From Alkalimarinus alittae (GTDB lineage Bacteria > Pseudomonadota > Gammaproteobacteria > Pseudomonadales > Oleiphilaceae): a stretch of 64,000 nucleotides of DNA. Positions 18,579 through 26,802 of the stretch are shown piece after piece (within the stretch, counting starts at the first letter, position 1; each line of letters starts with the position of its first letter). The stretch lies in the NCBI RefSeq assembly GCF_026016465.1, contig NZ_CP100390.1, forward strand, positions 1,154,001 through 1,218,000. The letters are read 5' to 3'. A program made the position numbers and the translations under genes. The notes beneath the pieces are model-generated. The model was not told the origin of the DNA. It did no database searches and saw only the letters and a program-made list of their open reading frames with translations.

Positions 18579-20477
18579 ATGAAAAATATCATGCATTCTA
18601 AAACTGGCCTGATTGTTATTCTGGCCATATTTATTGTCTTTTCGTTACTGAGCGCTCGACTGTTTAACGGGGTGCGTTTTGATTTAACAGAAGGGCAGCT
18701 GTACACGCTGACAGATGAAACACAAAAAATACTGAGTGAACTCGACTCACCGGTCACGTTAAAACTTTATTTTTCTGAAAAAGCGACAGCCGAATTGCCA
18801 GGGCTAAGAACGTATGCTCATAGAATCAAAGAACTGCTAGATGAGTATGCGACTTTGGCTGACGGTAAACTAACCGTTTCGTTTGTTGACCCCATCCCAT
18901 TCTCTGAAGAAGAAGATGAAGCCTCGGCAGCAGGTCTTCAGGGGGTTCCAGTGGGGATTCGAGGGGATGAGATATTCTTTGGTCTAGTAGGCACTAATGA
19001 CAGTGACGGGGAAGAGGTTATTAGCTTCTTTCAGCCCGATAAAGAGCAGTTTGTAGAGTATGAACTCACCAAACTAATTTATAACTTATCTAACCCTGAG
19101 CTACCGGTCGTAGGTATTATTAGTGGTGTGAACATTAACGGCGGCTTTGATTATATGACTCAGCAGCGCCAACCTGCTTGGGTGGTGATGCAACAAATGG
19201 AAGACCTGTTTGATGTGCGACCACTGGCAGAAGATATTGACGCCATTGATGCTGAGGTTGACATTCTATTATTGGTACACCCTAAAGATCTCTCTGAACA
19301 GACGCTGTTTGCTATTGATCAATTCGTGATGAAGGGGGGGCGTACATTGGTGTTTGTTGATCCGTTTGCTGAAGCGGACATACCACCCGCGCCGATGGCC
19401 GCAACGGCAAGTCGACGCTCTGATTTATCACCTCTATTTGCCGAATGGGGTATTGCGCTTCAAGACGCACATATTGTAGGGGATTTTATTAACTCACTCG
19501 TGGTGAATATGGGGGGAGGGCGTAATCCGGTTCGTCATATTGGGCTACTAGGTCTTGATTTAGGTGCGTTTAATGATCAAGACGTGGTGATGGCAGGGTT
19601 AGAAAGTATTAATCTTTCATCAGTCGGCATTCTAGATACTGTTGAAGGCGCTACTACTCAGGTTGTACCGTTAATACAGTCAAGTATTGAGTCTCAGCCT
19701 CTGGAAGCTGATCGCTTAAAAGCGTTACAAAATCCAGAATCGTTAATGGAGTCATTTACGCCAACGGGTAAGCAGTATACATTAGCGGCTAGAATAACAG
19801 GGGCTGCCAATTCGGCTTTTCCTGAAGGTGTGGAAGTAGAAGAACGGCAGGTGGTAGAAGAAGAGCCCGGTGTACCTGAGGCAGAACCTGTAATGGTTAA
19901 GCGATTATTGGTTCCAGATGTGCTCAAAAACGATAATATAAACGTTATTGTAGTGGCCGATACCGATATACTTAGCGATCGACTATGGGTTCAAGTGCAA
20001 CAGTTTTTTGGTCAGCGCGTTGTGTCGCCGTGGGCTGATAATGCAGGATTTTTGATCAACGCACTTGAAAACCTAGCCGGTAATGAAGACCTCATAAATA
20101 TTCGTAGCCGCGGTCGTTTTTCGAGGCCTTTTACAAAGGTCGAGGAACTACGAAGACATGCTGAAGAGCAATTCTTAGCGCAGCAGCAAGTGCTACAAGA
20201 GCAGTTAGAGCAGACCGAAGCGAAGCTGCTTGAGATGGAGCAGATACGCGGAGGCGGCGACAGCGCGATTTTGTCTGAAGAGCAGGCATTAGAGCTTGCA
20301 CGTTTTCAGGATGAGAAAATCAAAATAAGAAAAGAGCTTCGTGATGTACAGCATCAATTGGATAGGGATATTGAATCATTGGGTACAGAGTTAAAAATGA
20401 TCAATATTTTCTTGGTTCCATTACTTCTAACATTATTGTTAGTGCTTATGAGGTTTATCAGAAAGCGTGTCGCTTAG
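18579..20477 (+). CDS. GldG-like ABC-type auxiliary protein
   Basis: A 632-residue protein with one transmembrane helix near residues 8-28, a large periplasmic domain of the ABC_transp_aux (GldG/IFT52-like) family (DLTEGQLYTLTDETQKIL, LPVVGIISGV, LLVHPKDLSEQTLFAIDQFV), an Asp/Glu/Gln-rich coiled coil about 525-605 and a C-terminal helix (IFLVPLLLTLLLVLMRFI). In many gammaproteobacteria this operon also encodes a DUF4340 protein; none is seen here, and murI follows directly. Its last 11 nt overlap the proposed murI start. Confidence 0.9.
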   Translation: MKNIMHSKTGLIVILAIFIVFSLLSARLFNGVRFDLTEGQLYTLTDETQKILSELDSPVTLKLYFSEKATAELPGLRTYAHRIKELLDEYATLADGKLTVSFVDPIPFSEEEDEASAAGLQGVPVGIRGDEIFFGLVGTNDSDGEEVISFFQPDKEQFVEYELTKLIYNLSNPELPVVGIISGVNINGGFDYMTQQRQPAWVVMQQMEDLFDVRPLAEDIDAIDAEVDILLLVHPKDLSEQTLFAIDQFVMKGGRTLVFVDPFAEADIPPAPMAATASRRSDLSPLFAEWGIALQDAHIVGDFINSLVVNMGGGRNPVRHIGLLGLDLGAFNDQDVVMAGLESINLSSVGILDTVEGATTQVVPLIQSSIESQPLEADRLKALQNPESLMESFTPTGKQYTLAARITGAANSAFPEGVEVEERQVVEEEPGVPEAEPVMVKRLLVPDVLKNDNINVIVVADTDILSDRLWVQVQQFFGQRVVSPWADNAGFLINALENLAGNEDLINIRSRGRFSRPFTKVEELRRHAEEQFLAQQQVLQEQLEQTEAKLLEMEQIRGGGDSAILSEEQALELARFQDEKIKIRKELRDVQHQLDRDIESLGTELKMINIFLVPLLLTLLLVLMRFIRKRVA

Positions 20478-21312
20478 CACTTTAAAGGAGGCCGCAGCGC
20501 GGTCTCCCACTGTCATGGTGTTCGATTCAGGTGTAGGCGGTCTAAGCGTCTGTGAATCAATCCTTTCTTTGTGCCCTGGCGTTCGCATTATCTATATAGC
20601 GGATAATGCGTCGTTTCCTTATGGCACTAAATCAGAAGATTATCTTCGAAGTAGAATTACGACTGTTTTGTCAGCACAGTGTAAACGCTATCAGCCCGAT
20701 ATGCTGGTGATTGCCTGTAACACAGCGAGTACCTTAGTGCTCTCTGACTTGAGAGCAATGCTAAGCATCCCTGTGGTCGGTGTTGTGCCCGCTATTAAGC
20801 CTGCGGCAGAGTCAACGCAAACGGGGGCTATTGGTCTTCTGGCCACTTCAGCAACAGTTCAGCGGCACTATACTAATCAGTTAGTCGCCGACTTTGCTTC
20901 TCATTGTGATGTTATTCGGGTGGGAAGCAGTCGATTGGTTGAAATGGCAGAACTTTATCTAAGGGGGGAGGAGATTAATGAGGCAGAATTAGCGAGCATT
21001 TTAGCGGACTTTTTTTGTGAAACATTAGCTCAACCAGTGGATAAAATTGTGTTGGGCTGCACACACTTTCCGTTGCTGAAATCGCAGTTGAACAATTGTG
21101 CGCCTCAGCAGGTTGAATGGGTAGACTCAGGTAGCGCTATTGCTAAGCGTGTCAAAGGCCTATTTGAGTCAGCAAACTTAACAATAGACGCCTCCGTCAA
21201 GCCGGTCCATCAAGTTCGCTTTACGGGTGAGGCGGTTGCCAATGAACACTTTAATCAGCGGCTTTCGTCATTGGGTTTTCAGGATTTTGAAATTCAAGAA
21301 TATATAAACTAA
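20467..21312 (+). CDS. murI: Glutamate racemase
   Basis: A 281-residue cofactor-independent racemase that makes D-glutamate for peptidoglycan. The VFDSGVGGLSV N-terminal motif, catalytic Cys84 in ACNTAST and Cys198 in GCTHFPLL are all present. The GTG start at 20467 lies inside the upstream GldG-like gene; an in-frame ATG at 20515 (MVFDSG) is possible but would remove residues with no better ribosome binding site, so the N-terminal 16 residues are uncertain. Overlap suggests co-transcription with the exporter genes. Confidence 0.95.
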   Translation: MSLSTLKEAAARSPTVMVFDSGVGGLSVCESILSLCPGVRIIYIADNASFPYGTKSEDYLRSRITTVLSAQCKRYQPDMLVIACNTASTLVLSDLRAMLSIPVVGVVPAIKPAAESTQTGAIGLLATSATVQRHYTNQLVADFASHCDVIRVGSSRLVEMAELYLRGEEINEAELASILADFFCETLAQPVDKIVLGCTHFPLLKSQLNNCAPQQVEWVDSGSAIAKRVKGLFESANLTIDASVKPVHQVRFTGEAVANEHFNQRLSSLGFQDFEIQEYIN

Positions 21313-21421
21313 AGTGCTGCTTAGTGGAAATCGCTTATAGCCATAAGTTGCATTACCAATAATACTAACGTCCAGAATGATCTGAATGTTAACCGTCAAT
21401 GAAAATTGTTAGGGGATAATA

Positions 21422-22207
21422 ATGAAAAAATGGTATTTAGGTGCAGTGCTAGGCTTGGTTGCATTGATTGTAGCGGGCTGTGCAAGTTTTGGCGATTTTG
21501 GCAGAGTCATTAATGTGGGTATGGCGACGAACTATGCACCACTGGCTTTTGAGAAAGATGGAAAAGTACAAGGTATGGAAGTTGACTTTGCCAATGCGCT
21601 GGGCGAGTCGCTTAATGCCTCTATTAATATAAAAACGTATGCTTGGGAAGATCTGCTTGAGGCTTTGGACTCTGGAGAAGTAGATGTTGTAATGTCTGGT
21701 GTATCTATGACTGAGAAGCGCAAAGGCATGGTGATGTTCTCTGAGCCTTATATGGAAACAGGGCAGATGGCGATTATCAGAGCTGATGACGCTGGGCACC
21801 TATCATCCACAATCGAGTTGATGTCTGGCAATCACCGTGTCGGTTACTCATTGAATACAACGGGTCAGCAATTTGTGACCAATAAGCTGAAAAATTCAGA
21901 ACACGTGAGTTTTGCCACGACTCAAGAAGGAATAGAAGGTTTGATCAATAATAACATTGACTACTTTGTGCATGACGCACCAACGGTTTGGCAGCTAACG
22001 AGTTCGTACCCGACCGATGAGCGGTTATTTGGTCTTTATACCCCGCTAACAGACGAGTATTTAGCATGGGCTGTAAAAACGGGTAACGAATCGCTTCAGA
22101 AAGAGCTTAATACCACATTAGAACGCTGGAAAGAGAATGGTTTTTTAACGTCAACGATAAGCAAATGGATACCCGTATCCGTTGTATTATCTGAACCTGG
22201 CGTATAA
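21422..22207 (+). CDS. Family 3 solute-binding lipoprotein
   Basis: A 261-residue protein with a lipoprotein signal peptide (lipobox VAGC, Cys20). The mature part is a family 3 bacterial extracellular solute-binding domain: VGMATNYAPLAFEKDGKVQGMEVDFA near the start and the acidic/aromatic ligand motif TYAWEDLLEALDSGEVDVVMSG. Such proteins usually bind amino acids for ABC importers, but no permease or ATPase is adjacent, so it may act with a distant transporter or as a sensor or envelope-lysis partner. It has its own ribosome binding site (GGGGAT) and a terminator follows. Confidence 0.88.
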   Translation: MKKWYLGAVLGLVALIVAGCASFGDFGRVINVGMATNYAPLAFEKDGKVQGMEVDFANALGESLNASINIKTYAWEDLLEALDSGEVDVVMSGVSMTEKRKGMVMFSEPYMETGQMAIIRADDAGHLSSTIELMSGNHRVGYSLNTTGQQFVTNKLKNSEHVSFATTQEGIEGLINNNIDYFVHDAPTVWQLTSSYPTDERLFGLYTPLTDEYLAWAVKTGNESLQKELNTTLERWKENGFLTSTISKWIPVSVVLSEPGV

Positions 22208-22235
22208 GCGCCTAAGGTTTATTGCAATCATAAAA

Positions 22236-22265
22236 AAAGGCGGATCATTTCAGAAATCCGCCTTT
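22236..22265. terminator. Bidirectional terminator between convergent genes
   Basis: AAAGGCGGAT pairs with ATCCGCCTTT around a 10-nt loop. A-rich sequence precedes it and T residues end the stem, so it can serve the binding-protein gene on the plus strand and the DUF2156 gene on the minus strand. Confidence 0.8.
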
Positions 22266-22330
22266 AATGTTCTAGCTATTTTTATTATTGTTAGTCTAAA
22301 TTCTACTCGTACAAGACTTACTCTAAGTAT

Positions 22331-23338
22331 TTAGATAACCTTAGTGAGCTTAAATATTGAGATAAAGGCTCTAAGGGGTAATGCACCTTTGTGTGCGCAA
22401 TAAGTTTTCTTAATATCGCCTCTAAAACGCCCTTTAGTGAAGACGAGCCCTTTAAAGTTATAGAGCGAGTTACCTTTTTCATAAACTAGGTTACTAATGC
22501 TACGTAATATCTTTGATTCTTGAGGTTCTATTTCATCAGCCAGCATCAACGGTATTAGGCCAAGATCAAGGTAAGGTACGCCTTCTTCTTTGAATACTTC
22601 CATCGCATGAGTCATTAGCGTATAAAAAATACCCTGTTTAAACTCCGCATTTGCACGTGAGATATTGGGTACGTAGCTAATGATCTCATTGTTGCGATAA
22701 ATGGGATCAAAGTAGACAAAGCCAACCGCTTTGTCGCCTTCATACGCATAAAAATGTCGCTCGTTTTCTTTATAATCCATCTTCATTGGACGAATCAAAA
22801 AGCTAATCTCGTTACTTTTACACTTGCGTGTCTTGATCCACGCGTCTGATATTTCACGTGTGTGGTCATCACTAAAGCGTTCTTTAACGGTGATGCCATT
22901 CTTTTCGGCCTGGTTAATGGCTGTACGAAGAACCTGCTTCTTTTTACCCTTTAGAGACCAATTCTTTAAATCGATGGTTGATTCAGAACCAAATTGTGTC
23001 CCGTAAAGGCCGAACTTTTCATGAAGAATGTCCACAACAGGCTTGCTGATCTGGATATAGCTAGCATTAGGGAACTTTTTGTGAAAAGCCGTGACGATAA
23101 GCTCGAAATCTTTTTTGTCTGAAACGGGGTCAGACAACACAAAGGTTGCCCCCCACTGTTTCATATATCCGATGTAGCCAACGTTTGGGATGTCAAAATA
23201 CTGCATGCCAGGCTGTAGCGTAGAGAACGACTGGGAATGGGTGCCGTACTTTTTAAGGTACTCAACCCTTTCAGAGAACGTAAAGCTATTCTCGCTCGTA
23301 ATGTTTAATCCGTTATGAACTAATGCTTGATTATTCAT
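22331..23338 (-). CDS. DUF2156 (MprF C-terminal-like, GNAT-fold) protein
   Basis: A 335-residue soluble protein resembling the catalytic domain of phosphatidylglycerol lysyltransferases (DUF2156): tandem GNAT folds with conserved segments YIGYMKQWGATFVLSDPV, ALVHN-type N terminus, HFYAYEGDKAVGFVYFDPIY and PYLDLGLIPL. It lacks the flippase-type membrane domain of MprF, so it may modify a lipid or other amine using an activated acyl or aminoacyl donor. It lies 74 nt after a SAM methyltransferase gene in the same direction, which suggests that the two act in one lipid-modification pathway (inference). A terminator follows. Confidence 0.75.
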   Translation of the reverse strand: MNNQALVHNGLNITSENSFTFSERVEYLKKYGTHSQSFSTLQPGMQYFDIPNVGYIGYMKQWGATFVLSDPVSDKKDFELIVTAFHKKFPNASYIQISKPVVDILHEKFGLYGTQFGSESTIDLKNWSLKGKKKQVLRTAINQAEKNGITVKERFSDDHTREISDAWIKTRKCKSNEISFLIRPMKMDYKENERHFYAYEGDKAVGFVYFDPIYRNNEIISYVPNISRANAEFKQGIFYTLMTHAMEVFKEEGVPYLDLGLIPLMLADEIEPQESKILRSISNLVYEKGNSLYNFKGLVFTKGRFRGDIKKTYCAHKGALPLRAFISIFKLTKVI

Positions 23339-23412
23339 TCCAGTGTCTCCTATCGGGTTTTTCTATTTTTTATTTTTGTTATTTATTTGTTATTTATGTT
23401 GAGCTTTCTTAA

Positions 23413-24072
23413 TTAGGCTTGTTTCTGACCCATAATGGACCAGTAGCAATTTAGCCCTAAAAACCTGAACTGCTTTTGGTCTTTAATGGTAAGACCCAGT
23501 TCTTTCATGATTTCGGGATAGTTATAAATATTGTGCATTGCATTATTAGCAGCGACCCAGAAGATCGTTACAGCACCGTACCAGTATGCTTTTTGCAGTG
23601 TACGGTTAATAATGTTGCCTGACGGGTATTCAAAGTCACCGATCACAACTTTTGCTTTAGGCTTGGCGCACTTCATTAGGTGACGCAGGATTTCAAGCAT
23701 CATCTCTTCACTGAACACATTTAAGAAGAAGTTAGCAACGACCATGTCGTACTTCTCAAACTCTTCAAATTTAAGAATGTCGCTGTGAACCTGTCTGATG
23801 GTGAGGTTGTCAGGGTGTTTATCAACGGCCTCTTTAAATTTACGAAGCATGGTTTCTGATAAATCAACGACCGTTACATCGGCACCTAGCTCGGCTGCTT
23901 TAATGGCATCCTTACCATGTCCGACACCGGCGATCAGAATTTTGTCGCCAGGCTTAACGTGTTCTGCATCGAGCATTGCTCTTTTACAGTTATGGATAGA
24001 CTCTCCGCCATAAATACTACTGAGGAGGTCGTATGCAGGACCAATAAACTTATACTTATCTTTCATGCTCAA
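23413..24072 (-). CDS. Class I SAM-dependent methyltransferase
   Basis: A 219-residue methyltransferase with motif I ILIAGVGHGKDA (about residues 45-56), the acidic end of strand 2 VTVVDLSETML, and VVANFFLNVFSE motif IV. Length and fold are close to UbiE/PmtA-type enzymes. Its C-terminal half has a hydrophobic stretch (WYGAVTIFWVAANNAM), compatible with a membrane-lipid substrate. It is the first gene of a likely two-gene operon with the DUF2156 protein. Substrate unknown; phospholipid N-methylation is a guess. Confidence 0.78.
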   Translation of the reverse strand: MSMKDKYKFIGPAYDLLSSIYGGESIHNCKRAMLDAEHVKPGDKILIAGVGHGKDAIKAAELGADVTVVDLSETMLRKFKEAVDKHPDNLTIRQVHSDILKFEEFEKYDMVVANFFLNVFSEEMMLEILRHLMKCAKPKAKVVIGDFEYPSGNIINRTLQKAYWYGAVTIFWVAANNAMHNIYNYPEIMKELGLTIKDQKQFRFLGLNCYWSIMGQKQA

Positions 24073-24266
24073 TCTCTTGTTGTTTTACTGCAAGTCCGTC
24101 GCATTAAATTATTGTCGGTTGCTTTTTCAGCTTTAGAACTGATCAGCTTTTGATGGAATCATGGTAAAGAAGCGACCTCTCAAAAGCTGTGAGGCAACAC
24201 TCATTTTTGTTTGCAAAACTTAACAAAACGTAAAATATTGCAAAAAAAACAGTGAAAAAATCTGAG

Positions 24267-24298
24267 TGTTAGACAAGATTTTTTGGATTGTTAGACAA
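24267..24298. promoter_or_regulatory. Two TGTTAGACA palindromic sites 22 bp apart
   Basis: TGTTAGACAA occurs at 24267-24276 and 24289-24298. The core TGT-TAG-ACA is palindromic and extends to ATTGTTAGACAAT at the second site. The 22-bp period is about two helical turns, as expected for paired operators. They lie between the methyltransferase gene (minus) and the small membrane ORF (plus). Confidence 0.5.
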
Positions 24299-24372
24299 TT
24301 AAAAATCGGCTTTAGAGTCGCATTATTACTGGGTTTTAGGCTGGTAGGTGTAAGTCTTGGAGCCTATACGGT

Positions 24373-24435
24373 ATGAAAAGGACGAGTTTGTTAGTTCCTA
24401 CTTTAACAGGAGAGGAGGTGGGTGCTTATGGATGA
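24373..24435 (+). CDS. Candidate 20-residue leader peptide
   Basis: ATG at 24373 after TTGGAG (spacing 10) opens a 20-codon ORF, MKRTSLLVPTLTGEEVGAYG, whose stop at 24433-24435 overlaps the start of the 34-codon ORF (the stretch ATGGATGA carries both the start and the leader's stop). The arrangement resembles a translationally coupled leader. It may be fortuitous, because the downstream ribosome binding site lies inside this ORF. Confidence 0.35.
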   Translation: MKRTSLLVPTLTGEEVGAYG

Positions 24436-24532
24436 TTTGGTAAACGCTTTAGCCCCCCTGGCAATACACTTGAATCCATTGCTGCTACTTGCTTATTGGG
24501 TTAACTGGCTTTTGATTGAGCACCATGATTGA
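24428..24532 (+). CDS. Candidate 34-residue single-span membrane peptide
   Basis: ATG at 24428 is preceded by the purine-rich GGAGAGGAGGTGGG with ideal spacing, the strongest ribosome binding sequence in this part of the window. The product MDDLVNALAPLAIHLNPLLL and on (34 residues) has one hydrophobic helix (about residues 8-28, ending WVNWLLIEHHD). Its last 32 nt overlap the 3' end of the convergent REC-PAS-GGDEF-EAL gene. Small membrane peptides of this type often bind a larger membrane protein; no partner can be named. It resembles no family I recognise, and it is not CydX. Confidence 0.6.
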   Translation: MDDLVNALAPLAIHLNPLLLLAYWVNWLLIEHHD

Positions 24533-26672
24533 TTAGTTGAATGGTTTCATCTGCCGGTCTGGCTTTGCCAAAGAAGAACCCTTGTATTTCATGACAGCCT
24601 AAGCTTTTGAGATATTCGAGTTGGCTTGCGGTTTCGACGCCCTCAGCAACGATATTGAGCTTTAACCCATGTGCCATAGCAACAATCGCATTAACAATAC
24701 AGGCATCATTGTCTGAGCTCTGAATATCATGCACAAACGATTGATCGACCTTCAAAGTATGAATTGGAAGCTTATGGAGATAGTTCAGTGATGAGTATCC
24801 TGTTCCGAAATCATCAATAGCGATGGTGATCCCATGATCGGCTAACTTACTTAGTTTTTGAATCATGTGCTCGAGGTCATTCATGATAACGTTTTCAGTG
24901 AGCTCAATTTCTAAGTTCTCGGGTGGAAAATTATGCTCTTCAAGTTGTTGGAAGAGCATATCTACAAAGCGAGGGTGTTCGACTTGAGATGGCGAAAAGT
25001 TCACCGCTAGTCGTATATCTTTATGGCCTGTGTCGATCCAACTTTTAACTTCAGCACAGGCTGTTGCAAGTACCCATTCGCTGATATCTACGATGAGCTT
25101 GGTTTCTTCAGCTAACGGAATAAATTCTGATGGATAAATAATGCCGCGTTCTGGGTGATGCCACCGAATGAGCGCTTCAACTCCGATAATTTCGTCGGTT
25201 TTTGCATTAATCTGCGGCTGATAATAAACCCTGAATTCTTTGTTATCGAGTGCGTTACGCATGTCTCGTTCAATTTTAAGTCGGTTTGAACACGTTACAT
25301 TCATTGTGTCAGAGTAAAACTTGTAACCATCCTTTCCTCTGCCTTTAACGTGATACATGGCAATGTCAGCATTTTGAATAAGTTGCTCGACGCTGTTACC
25401 GGCTTCACTATACATTGCGATGCCTACGCTGACGCCCACAAAGACTTCATGCTCGCCCAGTATAAAGGGCTCTTTAAGTACGTTAATTACTTTTCGAGCA
25501 ATTTTGCGAGCGTCTTCTTTTGATGAAATATCGGGTAGCAGGAGTGTGAATTCGTCTCCACCAAAGCGGGATAGTGTATCGCCTTCTCGTAAGCAGTTTT
25601 CGAGGCGCATAGAGACTGACTGAAGTAAGCGGTCGCCCATAGCGTGCCCCAGAGTGTCATTCACAACCTTGAAACGATCAAGATCCAAAAACATCACCGC
25701 AAGACTTTGCGTGTTTCGCTTGGCATGCGTGATAGCTAGGCTTAGTCGATCTTTAAAAAGGGCTCGGTTAGGGAGGCGTGTTAAAAGGTCGTGATAAGCC
25801 TGAAAATTGATAAACTCTTCGGCTTCTTTTCTTTCTGTGATGTCTCGAGCGGTACCATAAGTGCCTATTAGTTGTTTAAGGCTGCTGCCTGGTGTGTTAC
25901 TTACACTAGATGTACTGCTTTCAATGGGAAATACCGTTACTTCAAAATAGCGTTGAGCTCGACTATCTCCACGAGACTTAAGGTGTAACTCAATGGTTCT
26001 CGTAGTGCGGCCACTCTGTTCGTTATCTTTAAAAATGTAGCCTGCACGCTCAGCATCTTTGTTATTTATAATGAGTTCATAGTGCTGGCCAAGTAATTCT
26101 TGCTTTTGATAGCCCAGAACAGACTCAACCTTATTATTAATAAAGGTAAATCGACCTTCACGGTCAAGCATAAAAACGATATCGGGAGAGCTATTTACGA
26201 TGTATCGATGCAGTTCTTCAGACTTTTTAAGGCGAATTTGCATGGCGTTATGCGCTTTTTCTAATAGCTTTTTTTGCAACGCATTTTCGACTGTTGCTAA
26301 TAACTCTTCAGGCACATAAGGTTTTTTAAGGTAGTCATAAGCTCCACGACGAAGCGCTTTGCTGACAGCTGAAAAGGAAGATTCACCACTCACCACTATA
26401 GTGGCTGTGTTGATTTGCTTTTCAGACATGAAATCCATGACCTGATGCCCGCTAAAGTCACCCATGCGCAAGTCTAGTAATACAAGATCATACTGTTGTT
26501 TACTGAGTTGCAAACAGGCATTTTTGCCGCCAAGTGCTGTATCCACCTGATAGTGGTTAGCAATTAATAGCTCTTTAAGGCTGGTTAATAGTCGCTCTTC
26601 ATCGTCAACAACAAGAAGGCGCGCTTTATTTATATTTATAGACAGGTCAATGTCTTTAATATCAGCGTTCAT
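24501..26672 (-). CDS. Response regulator with PAS, GGDEF and EAL domains
   Basis: A 723-residue protein: receiver (about 17-130, D67 phospho-acceptor in LVLLDLRMG, K117), a PAS domain (about 150-275), GGDEF (about 285-450) and EAL (about 470-715). GGDEF is intact at 371-375, with an RxxD site at 362-365; EAL is intact at 499-501 and DDFGTGYSS is present, so both synthesis and hydrolysis of c-di-GMP are possible. The gene follows an HDOD-GAF-kinase gene by 130 nt in the same direction, its likely phosphodonor. Its 3' end overlaps the candidate 34-residue peptide ORF. Confidence 0.93.
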   Translation of the reverse strand: MNADIKDIDLSININKARLLVVDDEERLLTSLKELLIANHYQVDTALGGKNACLQLSKQQYDLVLLDLRMGDFSGHQVMDFMSEKQINTATIVVSGESSFSAVSKALRRGAYDYLKKPYVPEELLATVENALQKKLLEKAHNAMQIRLKKSEELHRYIVNSSPDIVFMLDREGRFTFINNKVESVLGYQKQELLGQHYELIINNKDAERAGYIFKDNEQSGRTTRTIELHLKSRGDSRAQRYFEVTVFPIESSTSSVSNTPGSSLKQLIGTYGTARDITERKEAEEFINFQAYHDLLTRLPNRALFKDRLSLAITHAKRNTQSLAVMFLDLDRFKVVNDTLGHAMGDRLLQSVSMRLENCLREGDTLSRFGGDEFTLLLPDISSKEDARKIARKVINVLKEPFILGEHEVFVGVSVGIAMYSEAGNSVEQLIQNADIAMYHVKGRGKDGYKFYSDTMNVTCSNRLKIERDMRNALDNKEFRVYYQPQINAKTDEIIGVEALIRWHHPERGIIYPSEFIPLAEETKLIVDISEWVLATACAEVKSWIDTGHKDIRLAVNFSPSQVEHPRFVDMLFQQLEEHNFPPENLEIELTENVIMNDLEHMIQKLSKLADHGITIAIDDFGTGYSSLNYLHKLPIHTLKVDQSFVHDIQSSDNDACIVNAIVAMAHGLKLNIVAEGVETASQLEYLKSLGCHEIQGFFFGKARPADETIQLINHGAQSKAS

Positions 26673-26802
26673 ACTGCACTTATGACCTACTCAAGTTTCA
26701 TTATTATCATGAGTTGTCCTCCTTAACTTACATTAATGTCCTTTGGCTCTTCGCCAGACTAGTTGCGCTATTGGTTAGCAGCAACTAACACCCTTTTTTA
26801 AT

